Counted from the stretch's first letter, positions 8,573 through 18,071 are shown. The stretch: 64,000 bases of DNA from Pantoea sp. Ep11b (GCF_040783975.1 NZ_CP160631.1:3658001-3722000), one strand, 5' to 3'. Program-made: numbers and translations. The notes: a model not told the origin generated them from the letters alone.

Positions 8573-10442
8573 ATGGCGTGGCCGGGGCGGTCGCGTCCGG
8601 CGTCGGCGGAAGGAAAATGTGATCCAGTATATCCCGCATTACGGGCGCTGCCGTGACCCCTTCCCCGCCTCCGTTCTCCAGAATCAGCGCCACCGCCACT
8701 TTCGGGTCATTAAAGGGCGCAAAGGCGGTATAGAAGATATGGTCGCGCAGCCGGACCGGGATCATCTTCGCGTTATAGGTCTGATTCTGGCGCAGGCTGA
8801 ACACCTGAGAGGTCCCGCTTTTCGCCGCGATGCCATAAGGTGCGGTGTGGAAATATTTATACCCGGTGCCGTTGGGTGAGTTAGCCATGCCAAACATCGC
8901 GTGGCGCACCAGCGACCAGTAAGGTGAACGGGGATCGCCAATCTGCGTTTCGCGCTGCTGCGGATGGTAATTTTCAACCAGGGTGCCGCGCTGGGTTTTC
9001 TCCAGCAGATGGGGCGCGATGACCCGGCCGTTATTGATCAGCGCCACCATCGCTTTCACCATCTGAATCGGCGTCGCAATCCAGTACCCCTGGCCGATGC
9101 CCACGGACACCGTGTCTCCCTGATACCAGGGCTTTTTATGCACCTTCTGCTTCCATTCGCGGCTCGGCAGTAAGCCGTTGTACTCCTCATTGAGATCGAT
9201 CCCGGAGGGCTTGCCATAACCGAACTGGCTGAGCATGGTGTGAATCCGGTCAATGCCCATCATGAATGCCACCTGATAGAAAAAGGTATCGGCGGACTCT
9301 TCGATGGCGCGCGTCACATCCAGCATGCCGTGACCGGTTTTTTTCCAGTCGCGATAGCGCCGATCGGTGCCGGGCAGCGTCCAGGTTGGCGCACCGAAGA
9401 ACTGTGTCTGTGGCGTGATCACATGGGTCAGCAGCGCCGACATCGCCATATACGGCTTCACCGTCGAGGCGGGCGGATAGAGTCCCTGGGTCACGCGGTT
9501 GATCAGCGGCAGATCCTTGTCCTGCAGCAGTTTTTTATAGGCCTGATAGCTGATGCCTTTAACGAAGGGATTGGGATCGTAGCTGGGGCTGGAGACCATC
9601 GCCAGCACCGATCCGTCATGCGGATCTTCTATCAGCAGCGCCGCACGCTGCCCCGCCAGACGGCTCTCCACATACTGCTGCAGGTGGAGATCCAGCGTCA
9701 GCGTCAGGTTTTTACCGGCGACCGGCGGCACCTCTTTCAGCACCCGCACAATCCGGCCGTGGTTATCCACCTCCACTTCCTGATAGCCTGGTTTGCCATG
9801 CAGCAGCGTTTCGTAATAGCCCTCAATCCCCTGCTTACCGATGTTATGGTCTGCCGCGTAGTTCTCCGCAATGCCTTCGGCATTCAGCCGTTTGTAGTCG
9901 CTGTCGTTAATTTTCGACACATAGCCGACCACATGCGCCAGATCCGCGCCATAGGGATATTCGCGATCCTGATAGGTTTCAATCGTCGCCCCGGTAAAGT
10001 GGAACTGATTCACCGCAAAGCGGGCGACCTCCTCCTCGGTCAGCTCCTCTTTCAGCACCACCGGCTTGTAACGGCTGGTCTGCTTCAGCGCATGGCGGAA
10101 CGTCTCAATCTCGTCAGGCGTCAGATTCACGATGGGCGTCAGCGCCCGCAGCGTGGCGTCCATGTCGCTGATCTTGTAAGGCGTCAGCGTGATGGCGTAC
10201 CAGCTGACGTTGCGCACCAGCGGAATGCCGTTGCGGTCATAGATCAGCCCGCGCGTAGGGGCGATGGGGATCATCTTAATGTCGTTCTGGTTAGAGCGCG
10301 TCTGGTAGTAGCTATGATCGCGCACCTGCAGGCGGTAGAGGTTTACGCCAAGAATAGTGAAACAGGTGCAGACCAGAGCAAAGGCTATCGCGGCACGGCG
10401 GGCAAACAGCTTCTCTTCAGCGTCGAAGTTACGAAAGTTCAT
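8571..10442 (-). CDS. penicillin-binding protein 2 paralogue (class B PBP, transpeptidase)
   Basis: 623 aa, collinear with E. coli PBP2 (MrdA, 633 aa). It has a short cytoplasmic tail, one N-terminal membrane segment (about 18-38), a pedestal/dimerisation domain starting PTRGLIYDRNG, and a transpeptidase domain. The active-site Ser326 lies in STVK, followed by the SAD motif (ESADTFFYQV) and KSGTS; E. coli has KSGTA. PBP2 normally works with RodA in lateral wall elongation. Here the gene is alone, with no rodA, rlmH or rlpA beside it and between an MCP gene and the deo operon, so it is more likely a second copy than the housekeeping mrdA, as Salmonella has PBP2-SAL. This is inferred from context; the other copy is not visible. 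The Shine-Dalgarno is poor. Confidence 0.85.
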   Translation of the reverse strand: MNFRNFDAEEKLFARRAAIAFALVCTCFTILGVNLYRLQVRDHSYYQTRSNQNDIKMIPIAPTRGLIYDRNGIPLVRNVSWYAITLTPYKISDMDATLRALTPIVNLTPDEIETFRHALKQTSRYKPVVLKEELTEEEVARFAVNQFHFTGATIETYQDREYPYGADLAHVVGYVSKINDSDYKRLNAEGIAENYAADHNIGKQGIEGYYETLLHGKPGYQEVEVDNHGRIVRVLKEVPPVAGKNLTLTLDLHLQQYVESRLAGQRAALLIEDPHDGSVLAMVSSPSYDPNPFVKGISYQAYKKLLQDKDLPLINRVTQGLYPPASTVKPYMAMSALLTHVITPQTQFFGAPTWTLPGTDRRYRDWKKTGHGMLDVTRAIEESADTFFYQVAFMMGIDRIHTMLSQFGYGKPSGIDLNEEYNGLLPSREWKQKVHKKPWYQGDTVSVGIGQGYWIATPIQMVKAMVALINNGRVIAPHLLEKTQRGTLVENYHPQQRETQIGDPRSPYWSLVRHAMFGMANSPNGTGYKYFHTAPYGIAAKSGTSQVFSLRQNQTYNAKMIPVRLRDHIFYTAFAPFNDPKVAVALILENGGGEGVTAAPVMRDILDHIFLPPTPDATAPATP

Positions 10443-10589
10443 CAGGGGGTATTATCGGACAATTCATTATTATCTGTTGTTGCGCACCATGATAAGGCGC
10501 GAACGCCGGGGTGCCAGCGCGAAGATGCACAAGCCTCAGTTAAAGTATGTCATTTGATGTGAATGTTACGGGAAGTCGGCGGGAAAATG

Positions 10590-10615
10590 CCGATCCTCCG
10601 GCAGAGGAGGATCGG
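10590..10615 (-). terminator. intrinsic terminator of the deo operon
   Basis: CCGATCCTCC / GGAGGATCGG, a perfect 10-bp stem with a 6-base loop, followed on the minus strand by CATTTTCC. It lies about 50 bases after the deoD stop. Confidence 0.75.
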
Positions 10616-10661
10616 TTCAGGGAGAGAGGCAGCAGACGGGCGCGCCCGTCCGCCACGCGGA

Positions 10662-11375
10662 TTAGTCTCCCAGCAGGACAGACTCCAGCGCAATTTTGAT
10701 CATGTCGTTGAAGGTCGTCTGGCGCTCGGCAGCGGTGGTCTGCTCGTGCGTACGGATATGGTCAGAAACGGTACAGATGGTCAGCGCTTTCGCACCGAAC
10801 TCAGCGGCCACACCGTAAATACCTGCGGCTTCCATCTCCACGCCCAGGATGCCATATTTTTCCATCACGTCGAACATCTGCGGATCCGGGGTATAGAAGA
10901 GATCGGCAGAGAAGATGTTGCCCACGCGCGCGTCAACGCCCAGGTTTTTCGCCGCATCGACCGCGTTACGCACCATGTCGAAGTCCGCAATCGCCGCGAA
11001 GTCGTGATCCCTGAAACGCATACGGTTCACTTTGGAATCGGTGCAGGCACCCAGACCAATCACGATGTCACGCAGTTTGACATCCGCGCGTACCGCACCA
11101 CAGGAGCCCACACGGATGATCTTCTTCACGCCGAAATCGGTGATCAGCTCTTTGGTGTAGATTGAGCAGGAAGGGATCCCCATGCCGTGGCCCATCACAG
11201 AGACTTTACGGCCTTTGTAGGTGCCGGTGTAGCCCAGCATCCCACGCACGTTGTTCACTTCTACCGCGTTTTCGAGGAAGGTTTCTGCGATGTGTTTCGC
11301 ACGCAGCGGGTCGCCAGGCATCAGTACGACGTCTGCGAAATCACCCATTTCAGCATTAATATGAGGGGTTGCCAT
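10662..11375 (-). CDS. deoD: purine-nucleoside phosphorylase DeoD
   Basis: 237 aa (E. coli 239). It cleaves purine (deoxy)ribonucleosides with phosphate to free base plus (deoxy)ribose-1-phosphate, as a homohexamer in the cytoplasm. The trimeric/hexameric PNP signatures are present: [20 protein letters not shown] at the N-terminus (phosphate-binding GDP and R25-type Arg), [17 protein letters not shown], and VEMEAAG with the catalytic Asp in TVSDHI. It is the last gene of the deoCABD operon, 26 bases downstream of deoB with AAGGA before the ATG. Ribose-1-phosphate passes to DeoB and then DeoC. Confidence 0.97.
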   Translation of the reverse strand: MATPHINAEMGDFADVVLMPGDPLRAKHIAETFLENAVEVNNVRGMLGYTGTYKGRKVSVMGHGMGIPSCSIYTKELITDFGVKKIIRVGSCGAVRADVKLRDIVIGLGACTDSKVNRMRFRDHDFAAIADFDMVRNAVDAAKNLGVDARVGNIFSADLFYTPDPQMFDVMEKYGILGVEMEAAGIYGVAAEFGAKALTICTVSDHIRTHEQTTAAERQTTFNDMIKIALESVLLGD

Positions 11376-11401
11376 TGTTTAATCCTTATTAAATTGCTGA
11401 T

Positions 11402-12625
11402 TTACAGCATGTTCTTGCCATAGTCCATCTCGGACAGGCCAAAATAGTGTGCAATTGTCTGACCGATATCGGCGAAGGTTTCGCGATAGCCGAGCGAGCC
11501 AGGCTCTACGTTCGGTCCGTAGATCAGAATCGGAATGTGCTCACGGGTGTGCTCCGTACCCTGCCAGGTCGGATCGCAGCCGTGGTCTGCGGTCAGAATC
11601 AGAATGTCATCTTCCCCGACCAGTTCCATCAGCTCCGGCAGGCGGCGGTCAAACAGTTCCAGTCCGCCCGCGTAACCGGCGACGTCGCGACGATGGCCCC
11701 AGGTGGAGTCAAAATCCACGAAGTTAGTGAAAACAATCGCCTGATCCGGCGCCGTTTTCATCTCCTGAATCGTGGCGTCAAACAGCGCATCCAGACCGGT
11801 CGCTTTGACCTTTTTGGTAATGCCCTGTTCCGCGTAGATATCGGCGATTTTACCTACGGAGATCACATGACCGCCCTTCTCATCCACCAGCTTTTTCAGC
11901 ATGGTCGCTGAAGGTGGCTCGACCGCCAGATCGTGACGGTTACCGGTGCGCTCAAACTGACCCGCCTTGTCACCCACAAACGGACGCGCGATGACCCGGC
12001 CAATGTTATAGCCCCCTTCGGTCAGCTCTTCGCGGGCAATTTCGCACAGCGCGTAAAGACGCTCAAGACCAAAGGTCTCTTCGTGACAGGCGATCTGAAA
12101 AACGGAGTCCGCCGAGGTATAGAAAATCGGCTTGCCGGTTTTCATATGCTCTTCGCCCAGCTGGTCGAGGATCACCGTACCGGAAGAGTGGCAGTTACCG
12201 AGGTAGCCCGGCAGATCCGCGCGCTCAACCAGCTTATCCAGCAGTTCCTGCGGGAAGCTGTTCTCTTTGTCGCTGAAGTAGCCCCAGTCAAACAGCACCG
12301 GTACTCCGGCGATCTCCCAGTGACCAGAGGGCGTGTCTTTACCTGACGAAAGTTCGCTGGCGTAGGCGTACGCGCCGGTGATTTTCGCTTCAGGATCCAG
12401 ACCTGCCGGGAAGCGACCGGTAGAGAGTTCAGCCGCCTTACCCAGACCCAGCGCGGTGAGATTCGGCAGATGCAGCGGGCCTTTGCGCCCTTTATCTGCT
12501 TCACCTTTGAAGCAGGCTTCGGCGATGTGACCTAAGGTGTCCGAACCTGCGTCGCCGAATTTATCGGCATCTTTACTGGCACCAATTCCAAAGGAATCGA
12601 GAACCATAATAAAAGCACGTTTCAT
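11402..12625 (-). CDS. deoB: phosphopentomutase DeoB
   Basis: 407 aa, the same length as E. coli DeoB. It interconverts (deoxy)ribose-1-phosphate and 5-phosphate, an alkaline-phosphatase-superfamily enzyme with two Mn ions. The start is [20 protein letters not shown] (metal Asp10, nucleophile region), set at ATG 12625, not the upstream in-frame codon at 12655. Further metal ligands lie in [12 protein letters not shown] (about 285-297) and [11 protein letters not shown] (about 332-342). It sits third in deoCABD. The 95-bp gap after deoA contains TATACT on the coding strand and a T8 run, and might hold an internal promoter like that upstream of E. coli deoB; this was not proven. Confidence 0.97.
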   Translation of the reverse strand: MKRAFIMVLDSFGIGASKDADKFGDAGSDTLGHIAEACFKGEADKGRKGPLHLPNLTALGLGKAAELSTGRFPAGLDPEAKITGAYAYASELSSGKDTPSGHWEIAGVPVLFDWGYFSDKENSFPQELLDKLVERADLPGYLGNCHSSGTVILDQLGEEHMKTGKPIFYTSADSVFQIACHEETFGLERLYALCEIAREELTEGGYNIGRVIARPFVGDKAGQFERTGNRHDLAVEPPSATMLKKLVDEKGGHVISVGKIADIYAEQGITKKVKATGLDALFDATIQEMKTAPDQAIVFTNFVDFDSTWGHRRDVAGYAGGLELFDRRLPELMELVGEDDILILTADHGCDPTWQGTEHTREHIPILIYGPNVEPGSLGYRETFADIGQTIAHYFGLSEMDYGKNML

Positions 12626-12720
12626 GCAAGTCTCCTGCGCATCCGCGCGTGACAAGTCAAAAAAAAGCGATCAGATCAGTATACCCGAATGGATCGCCGC
12701 TGGCACCGGTTACGGATCAG

Positions 12721-14049
12721 TTAGCTGATATCAGTCACACGACGGTAGACGACCGGCGTCTCCGCCGGGGCGCTGTCACCGATCACCAGCGCGGCTTTCA
12801 CCGCGGCGGCGGCCTGCTGCCATTGATCCTCGCTGCTGGCGTGAATGACGGCCAGCGGACGCTGCGCATCAGCGCGTTCGCCCAGGGTGATCATTTCGTC
12901 TAACCCGACGCTGTAATCGATCGTATCGCTGGCGCGCTGACGTCCGCCGCCCATCGCCACTACCGCCAGGCCCAGTGCACGGGTATCCATGCTGCTGACA
13001 ATCCCCGGCTGATCGGCATAGACCGGTTTACTCAGTGTGGCCTGCGGAAGGTAGGTCGCGTAACGCTCGACGAAATCGGCAGGCCCCTTCTGCGCGGCCA
13101 CCATGCGGCCAAAGCACTCGGCGGCCTGGCCATTGTCCAGCACCCTCATCAGCTTCTGACGCGCTTCGCTCTCGCTCGCCGCCAGTCTGCCGGAGATCAG
13201 CATTTCACTGCAGAGCGCCAGCGTGACGTCGAGCAGGCGCGGATTGCGCGCCTCGCCGGTCAGGAAGCGCACCGCTTCACGCACCTCCAGCGCGTTACCG
13301 GCTGAGGAGGCCAGCACCTGATTCATATCGGTCAGCAGAGCGGTGGTCTGGCAGCCCGCGCCATTGGCAACGCCAACGATCGACTGCGCCAGGCTCTCTG
13401 ACGCCGCATAGGTTGGCATAAACGCGCCGGAACCCACTTTGACATCCATCACCAGCGCATCCAGCCCCTCGGCCAGCTTTTTCGCCAGAATCGAGGCGGT
13501 AATCAGCGGAATGGAGTCGACGGTGGCGGTAATGTCACGCGTCGCGTAGAACCGCTTATCCGCCGGTGCCAGCGAGCTGGTCTGGCCGATAATGGCGACA
13601 CCCACCTGCTTAATGATCTCGCGGAAGCGGTCGTCGCTGGGGAAGATATCGAAGCCCGGAATCGCCTCCAGCTTGTCCAGCGTGCCACCGGTGTGGCCCA
13701 GGCCACGCCCGGAGATCATCGGTACATAGCCACCGCAGGCGGCGACCATCGGCCCTAACATCAGCGACGTGACGTCGCCGACGCCGCCGGTCGAGTGCTT
13801 ATCCACCAGCGGACCGTTGAGGTTCAGCGACTTCCAGTTCAGTACCGTGCCGGAATCACGCATCGCCATCGTCAGCGCCACCCGCTCCGGCAGCGTCATA
13901 TCATGAAAATAGATGGTCATCGCCAGCGCAGCGATCTGCCCTTCCGACACGGTGTTATCACGCACGCCGTTGATGAAGAAGCGGATCTCCTCTTCCGTCA
14001 GCGCAAGACCATCACGTTTTTTACGAATAATTTCTTGTGGCAGGAACAA
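12721..14049 (-). CDS. deoA: thymidine phosphorylase DeoA
   Basis: 442 aa (E. coli 440). Homodimeric class II glycosyltransferase fold enzyme that phosphorolyses thymidine or deoxyuridine to base plus 2-deoxyribose-1-phosphate. The family signature is [11 protein letters not shown] (about 83-93), and the substrate-binding residues of [14 protein letters not shown] and [18 protein letters not shown] are intact. Sequence follows E. coli nearly residue for residue in the N-terminal 200 positions and is more divergent at the C-terminus. It is second in the operon, 59 bp after deoC, with a hairpin in the gap. It works with DeoB and DeoC to feed deoxyribose carbon into glycolysis. Confidence 0.97.
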   Translation of the reverse strand: MFLPQEIIRKKRDGLALTEEEIRFFINGVRDNTVSEGQIAALAMTIYFHDMTLPERVALTMAMRDSGTVLNWKSLNLNGPLVDKHSTGGVGDVTSLMLGPMVAACGGYVPMISGRGLGHTGGTLDKLEAIPGFDIFPSDDRFREIIKQVGVAIIGQTSSLAPADKRFYATRDITATVDSIPLITASILAKKLAEGLDALVMDVKVGSGAFMPTYAASESLAQSIVGVANGAGCQTTALLTDMNQVLASSAGNALEVREAVRFLTGEARNPRLLDVTLALCSEMLISGRLAASESEARQKLMRVLDNGQAAECFGRMVAAQKGPADFVERYATYLPQATLSKPVYADQPGIVSSMDTRALGLAVVAMGGGRQRASDTIDYSVGLDEMITLGERADAQRPLAVIHASSEDQWQQAAAAVKAALVIGDSAPAETPVVYRRVTDIS

Positions 14050-14084
14050 GGTAGCCCCCTGGTTCAGGGAAAGAGTGAAGAACA

Positions 14085-14101
14085 GGCGGTCGGCGACCGC
14101 C
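14085..14101. repeat. intercistronic hairpin between deoC and deoA
   Basis: GGCGGTC-GGC-GACCGCC, a perfect 7-bp stem just after the deoC stop (14109). There is no U-tract, so it probably tunes processing or stability of the polycistronic message and does not terminate. Confidence 0.55.
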
Positions 14102-14108
14102 AGAGGGA

Positions 14109-14888
14109 TCAGTAACCGGCTTTGCTGGTGTCGCTCTCGTGACCCAGCGTGTTAAGCAGGCTCGCCAGCAGGCTGGATGCGCCAAAGCGGAAATGGCGTG
14201 CGTCGGCCCACTCTGCGCCCAGTGTCGCGTCGGCCATCTGCAGGTAGATCGCAGCATCTTCAGCGGTACGTACGCCGCCCGCCGGTTTGAAACCGACCTG
14301 CTGGCTGACACCTTTATCGCGGATCACGTTCATCATGATCTGCGCCACTTCCGGCGTGGCGTTAACCGGCACTTTCCCGGTGGAGGTTTTGATGAAGTCC
14401 GCACCCGCGTCGATAGCAATTTCAGAGGCCTGACGGATCAGCGCCTCCTCTTTCAGCTCACCGGTTTCGATGATCACCTTCAGCAGCACATCCGCTTCCG
14501 CGCAGGCGGTTTTACAGGCTTTCACCAGATCGAAACCAACCTGGCTGTTACCGGCGATCAGCGCACGGTACGGGAAGACCACATCCACCTCATCGGCACC
14601 GTAGGCGATAGCCGCGCGGGTTTCTGCCAGCGCAATGTCAATATCGTCGTTGCCGTGCGGGAAATTGGTGACGGTGGCGATACGGATCTCCGGGGTGCCC
14701 TGCTCGCGCAGCGTTTTACGCGCGATCGGAATAAAACGTGGATAGATACAGATCGCAGCGGTGTTGCCCGCCGGGGATTTGGCCTGATGACAGAGGGCGA
14801 TCACTTTTGCGTCGGTGTCATCTTCATTCAGGGTGGTCAAATCCATCAGTTTCAGGGCGCGCAGGGCAAGGTGTTTGATATCGGTCAT
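14109..14888 (-). CDS. deoC: deoxyribose-phosphate aldolase DeoC
   Basis: 259 aa, identical in length to E. coli DeoC. Class I aldolase that splits 2-deoxyribose-5-phosphate to glyceraldehyde-3-phosphate and acetaldehyde. Schiff-base Lys167 is in FIKTSTGK; the partner Lys201 is in [14 protein letters not shown], and Asp102 in [13 protein letters not shown]. The start was set at ATG 14888 ([17 protein letters not shown]) by homology; the 9-codon upstream extension is not conserved. It is the first gene of deoCABD, so it follows the control region with CRP and DeoR sites described at 14937-15039. Confidence 0.97.
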   Translation of the reverse strand: MTDIKHLALRALKLMDLTTLNEDDTDAKVIALCHQAKSPAGNTAAICIYPRFIPIARKTLREQGTPEIRIATVTNFPHGNDDIDIALAETRAAIAYGADEVDVVFPYRALIAGNSQVGFDLVKACKTACAEADVLLKVIIETGELKEEALIRQASEIAIDAGADFIKTSTGKVPVNATPEVAQIMMNVIRDKGVSQQVGFKPAGGVRTAEDAAIYLQMADATLGAEWADARHFRFGASSLLASLLNTLGHESDTSKAGY

Positions 14889-14936
14889 GTGGCTCTCCAA
14901 AGGATCGGGATGCAACCCACCGGCTCGTCGGCGGAA

Positions 14937-14952
14937 TGTTATAATAATAACA
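14937..14952. promoter_or_regulatory. DeoR operator overlapping the deoP2 -10
   Basis: TGTTATAATAATAACA has the TGTTA/TAACA arms of the E. coli DeoR operator (TGTTAGAATTCTAACA) with a different centre. On the minus strand it contains TATTAT (14949-14944), which fits a -10 hexamer. A repressor bound here would cover the start point. Bound DeoR is released by deoxyribose-5-phosphate (known for E. coli). Confidence 0.85.
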
Positions 14953-14970
14953 CTCTGACGCGCACTGATA

Positions 14971-14986
14971 TGTGCCAGGAGTCACA
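14971..14986. promoter_or_regulatory. CRP site 1 of the deo promoter
   Basis: TGTGCCAGGAGTCACA matches TGTGA-N6-TCACA at 9 of 10 positions. Its centre is about 41 bp upstream of the start point predicted from the TATTAT -10, the position for class II CRP activation. Confidence 0.85.
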
Positions 14987-15023
14987 TAGAAATAAGAATC
15001 TGCTGCAAAACTGGCGCGTATAC

Positions 15024-15039
15024 TGTGACTAAAATCTCA
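15024..15039. promoter_or_regulatory. CRP site 2 of the deo promoter
   Basis: TGTGACTAAAATCTCA matches the CRP consensus at 9 of 10 positions. Its centre is exactly 53 bp from CRP site 1, the same spacing as the tandem CRP sites of E. coli deoP2, where CytR binds between them. A CytR site is therefore expected at 14987-15023 but I could not pick one out with confidence. Confidence 0.82.
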
Positions 15040-15080
15040 GATAACAGGGCCTGATCGCCATTATACGCCAGCCGGGGCAA

Positions 15081-15096
15081 TGTTACTATTATCACA
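15081..15096. promoter_or_regulatory. third CRP/DeoR-like palindromic site upstream of deoC
   Basis: TGTTACTATTATCACA, flanked as AATGT...ACATT, has one DeoR-like arm (TGTTA) and one CRP-like arm (TCACA). It lies about 150 bp upstream of the predicted deo start point. It could be an upstream DeoR half of a repression loop or a weak CRP site; the identity is unresolved. Confidence 0.4.
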
Positions 15097-15131
15097 TTTA
15101 ACGGGCGACCGGCCGGGCGATACGGAAGGGA

Positions 15132-15929
15132 TCAGTTGCGCACTGCGGGAAACGCGGAATCGAGCTGAAACAGCTGCTGACTGTTCTGCCACAGCGCGTC
15201 GGCGATCGCTTCAGGTGACTCTTTACGCAGGCTGCAGAGCGTCTGCCACACCTGACGCGTCCGTTCCGGGCGGTTAGGCTGGCCCTGAAAGCCGTGCAGC
15301 GGCATATCCGGTGCATCAGTTTCCAGCAGCAGCGACGCCAGCGGCAGTTGCGCCACGGTCTGCCGGGTTTTACTGGCGCGTTCATAGGTAATGGTACCGC
15401 CGATGCCAATCGCATAACCCAGTTTTATAAAGGCCTGCGCCTGCTGCAGGCTGCCCGCAAAACCGTGTATTACGCCCCGGCGTGGCAGATCGTGACGACG
15501 CAGGATCTGCGCCAGCTTGTCGTGGGTCCGGCGGGAATGCAGGATCACCGGCAGCGTGTAGCGTTTCGCCAGCCTGAGCTGCGCTTCCAGAAAGCGTTGC
15601 TGCTTATCAAACTGCGGATCGTCGCGATAGAGATCCAGCCCGATCTCACCGATCGCCACCAGCTTACGCGGCCGCTGTTGCAGCAGGGTTTCCAGTTGAT
15701 CAAGGTGCGCTTCCCGATGATTTTCAATCACGATGGGATGCAGCCCCAGCGCGGCATAGAGCGCCGGATGCGTTGCGGCCAGCTCGCAGACCCGCCCGAA
15801 GCGGCTGGCATCGATAGCCGGAATGATGATTTTCTCAACGCCCGCCTCCGCCGCGCGGGCCAGGCTCGCGACGGTATCCCCCTCAAAGGGCGGAAAATCA
15901 AAGTGACAGTGCGTGTCGATAAATTTCAT
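15132..15929 (-). CDS. yjjV: TatD-family metal-dependent hydrolase YjjV
   Basis: 265 aa (E. coli YjjV 259 aa). Amidohydrolase-superfamily member with the TatD signatures: the HxH metal motif in IDTHCHFDF (residues 3-11), GEIGLDLY with the bridging Glu (about 93-100), an HSRRTHDK-type His (about 131), a GFAGSLQQA His-region (about 157-165) and LLETDAPDMP near 203. TatD proteins are 3'-exonuclease or deoxyribonuclease-like enzymes; the substrate of YjjV itself is not settled. Its start overlaps the stop of yjjU by 4 bp, so the two are translationally coupled. In E. coli yjjW and yjjI intervene between this gene and deoC; they are missing here. Confidence 0.92.
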   Translation of the reverse strand: MKFIDTHCHFDFPPFEGDTVASLARAAEAGVEKIIIPAIDASRFGRVCELAATHPALYAALGLHPIVIENHREAHLDQLETLLQQRPRKLVAIGEIGLDLYRDDPQFDKQQRFLEAQLRLAKRYTLPVILHSRRTHDKLAQILRRHDLPRRGVIHGFAGSLQQAQAFIKLGYAIGIGGTITYERASKTRQTVAQLPLASLLLETDAPDMPLHGFQGQPNRPERTRQVWQTLCSLRKESPEAIADALWQNSQQLFQLDSAFPAVRN

Positions 15930-16978
15930 GCCAGCGATCCTTTGTCGTAATCTGCATCGTTGTCCGCCAGCGACGGCGTGATAATCAGCCGGGTATCGGG
16001 CGCATTGGCCACCGGCGCGGGCGGCGTCACGATGCGCGGCGGGCTAAGCGGCTCCGCGTCGCTCAGCCACTGGCCCAGCGTGGCGATAAAGTAGCGCCCG
16101 CAGCGCCGTCCCAGATGATAATCCTGATTCAGCGAGGCGATCCGGCTGCCCAGCGCACTGCTGGCCAGCGCGTGCGGGGGAAAGATTTCAATAATACGCA
16201 AATCGTCCGGCGGATTTTCAATAAACTGCTGAATCTCGCGATAGCTCTGCTCATGCATATTGAGCACATTGATCATCGGCTGCAGCGCGCCGGTACTGAG
16301 CCAGCGCTCCATGCGTTTAAACCATTTGGGCGTGTAGAACATCTGCGAGGGCACGGTGCGGATCACCACAATCGTATCGGCACCGCGACGCGCGGCCTCC
16401 CGCACCGGGATCGCATCGCTGATGCCCCCGTCGAGGTAGCTGACCCCCTCCAGGTTCACGCCCAGCCGGTAGAAACCAGGAATGGCGCTGGAGGCTTTAA
16501 TCAGCTCCAGCCAGTTATCAGCCGTAGGAGTAAAGTAACCTGGCGTGTAGTCGTCGCTGCGGCAGGCGCACATATAAAATTCACGCCCGCTGGCAAAGGC
16601 CTGCTCGGCTTGTCGCATCGCCAGTGGAAATTCGCTGCGGGTAATCTCAATCAGCCAGTCGAGATCGATCAGATTGCCGCCCCGCACAAAGCGCAGCGGA
16701 TCAAAAAAGAGTTTACTGGTGGTATAGCGGGTAATCACGCGCCGGGCATAGCCGGGCTGACCGCAGACATAGGCAGAGAGATTCTGTGCGCCGGCAGAGG
16801 TGCCGAGCATAAGCTGAAAGGGATTAAAGCGGGCGCGCTGAAATTCATCCAGAACACCGGCAGTGAAAATGCCTCGCTGACCGCCGCCTTCGCAGACGAG
16901 CGCGATTTTTCGTGATTTAAAGGGGGTCAGGGCCAGAGGTTCAAGGGTGCCGAGCGTGACAGGAATGCGAATACCCAC
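15926..16978 (-). CDS. yjjU: patatin-like phospholipase YjjU
   Basis: 350 aa (E. coli YjjU 357). The patatin fold has an oxyanion loop CEGGGQRGIFTAGVLDE (about 29-45), a nucleophile elbow GTSAG (about 59-63) and a catalytic Asp in DGGISDAIPV (about 180-189), giving a Ser-Asp dyad. It probably hydrolyses phospholipid or lysophospholipid acyl esters in the cytoplasm; the physiological substrate is unknown. It has no signal peptide. It overlaps yjjV by 4 bp, and the E. coli order (ytjA-yjjU-yjjV) is kept. Confidence 0.92.
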   Translation of the reverse strand: MGIRIPVTLGTLEPLALTPFKSRKIALVCEGGGQRGIFTAGVLDEFQRARFNPFQLMLGTSAGAQNLSAYVCGQPGYARRVITRYTTSKLFFDPLRFVRGGNLIDLDWLIEITRSEFPLAMRQAEQAFASGREFYMCACRSDDYTPGYFTPTADNWLELIKASSAIPGFYRLGVNLEGVSYLDGGISDAIPVREAARRGADTIVVIRTVPSQMFYTPKWFKRMERWLSTGALQPMINVLNMHEQSYREIQQFIENPPDDLRIIEIFPPHALASSALGSRIASLNQDYHLGRRCGRYFIATLGQWLSDAEPLSPPRIVTPPAPVANAPDTRLIITPSLADNDADYDKGSLA

Positions 16979-17196
16979 TGTGCGAACCTCATCAGGGTTC
17001 CGGGTATGCTGAGGGATCGCTCCGTTGATGAAGGCAGCATGCCGGAGAACCAGTCATCTCATCCTTTAACCAGCAGGCCAGCGTGCTGGCTTGCCATCGC
17101 AGCGAAATGAAGGGATCCCTCTCTTCAGGTGACTCGCTGCGGATGACGGGTCTCCGCTTTATGCAACAGGTTGCATTATACTGCAGGACTCATCGG

Positions 17197-17358
17197 CTAA
17201 AGCTTTTTACGGCCGGTGAACAGGCTGATGAGGAACAGGATAATACCTACAACGAAGACAACTTTAGCTGCCCATGCTGCTGTACCCGCTAAACCGCCGA
17301 AACCTAACGCTGCAGCAATCAGTGCGATTACCAGAAAAATAATGCCCCAACGAAACAT
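17197..17358 (-). CDS. ytjA: small membrane protein YtjA (DUF1328)
   Basis: A 53-codon ORF on the minus strand that is easily missed by length cut-offs. The protein begins [20 protein letters not shown] and ends LFTGRKKL. Two hydrophobic segments (about 4-24 and 29-48) separated by [12 protein letters not shown] make it a small two-span inner membrane protein of the DUF1328 family. E. coli YtjA is the same length and in the same place, beside osmY. The ribosome site AAGGAGAGG precedes the ATG at 17358. Function unknown; homologues are often found with osmotic-stress genes. Confidence 0.93.
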   Translation of the reverse strand: MFRWGIIFLVIALIAAALGFGGLAGTAAWAAKVVFVVGIILFLISLFTGRKKL

Positions 17359-17456
17359 AAGCCTCTCCTTACCCTATTTAAATTCGAACTGCTTATTTCA
17401 TCCCCGGATGGGTGTCTTTTATTCGTGCGGCCACCGGAGCAACCGCACGTCAGCTA

Positions 17457-18071
17457 TTAAGATTTAACCGTCAGGTCATTCTTAACGCTTTTCACGCCTT
17501 CAATGGCTTTAGCGATGCTTTCTGCACGGTCTGACTGTGCCTGATTAGCAACATGCCCTGAAAGCTGAACAACACCGTCGGTAGTCTCAACTTTGACGTT
17601 GCGCGACGGAACAATGTCATCTGCTAATAGCTTAGCTTTAATTTCGCTGGTCGTTGCGGCATCGCCCGCATAACCTTTCACTGAAGATGATTTGCTGTCT
17701 CTGACGTGTAGTTTGTCGCTGACGGATTTAACACCTTCGATCTTCTGCACCACAGCCACAGCCTTTTCAGCCTGCTCCTGTGAGGTGACGAAACCGCTTA
17801 AGGTCACGACGCCCTGATGCGTTTTTACCGAGATATCCGTGCTTTTAATCGCGTCGTCATCCACCAGGGCCGCTTTGGCTTTGGCGGTGATGGCGCTGTC
17901 ATCCATAAAACCATCGACTTTTTTCATAGAACTATCGATTTTTGAACCCGCGCTGTCGGCTGTCTGTGACGCTTTCTGCGACATGGATTCATCAGCCAGT
18001 GCGCTGCCGCTGATCAGAGCTGAACCAATCATGGCGGCCATCAGGGTTTTAGCAATCTTAGTCTTGTTCAT
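17457..18071 (-). CDS. osmY: periplasmic osmotic-stress protein OsmY
   Basis: 204 aa (E. coli 201). An N-terminal Sec signal peptide ([26 protein letters not shown], cleaved near residue 26) is followed by two BON domains (about 55-125 and 135-204), each with the VxGxVxxxxxxxxA pattern and a conserved Gly ([18 protein letters not shown]). BON domains bind phospholipid surfaces, and OsmY acts as a periplasmic chaperone for some autotransporters in E. coli. The start at 18071 was preferred over an in-frame codon at 18137 because it puts the signal peptide at the N-terminus. Upstream, CTATGAT on the minus strand (18197-18191) is a possible sigmaS -10, in line with osmY regulation in E. coli. Confidence 0.95.
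   Translation of the reverse strand: MNKTKIAKTLMAAMIGSALISGSALADESMSQKASQTADSAGSKIDSSMKKVDGFMDDSAITAKAKAALVDDDAIKSTDISVKTHQGVVTLSGFVTSQEQAEKAVAVVQKIEGVKSVSDKLHVRDSKSSSVKGYAGDAATTSEIKAKLLADDIVPSRNVKVETTDGVVQLSGHVANQAQSDRAESIAKAIEGVKSVKNDLTVKS

Noticed and set aside
9240..10562. 440-codon plus-strand frame opposite PBP2
   Set aside because: Shadow ORF, no recognisable domain, His/Gln/Arg-rich as expected from antisense frames.
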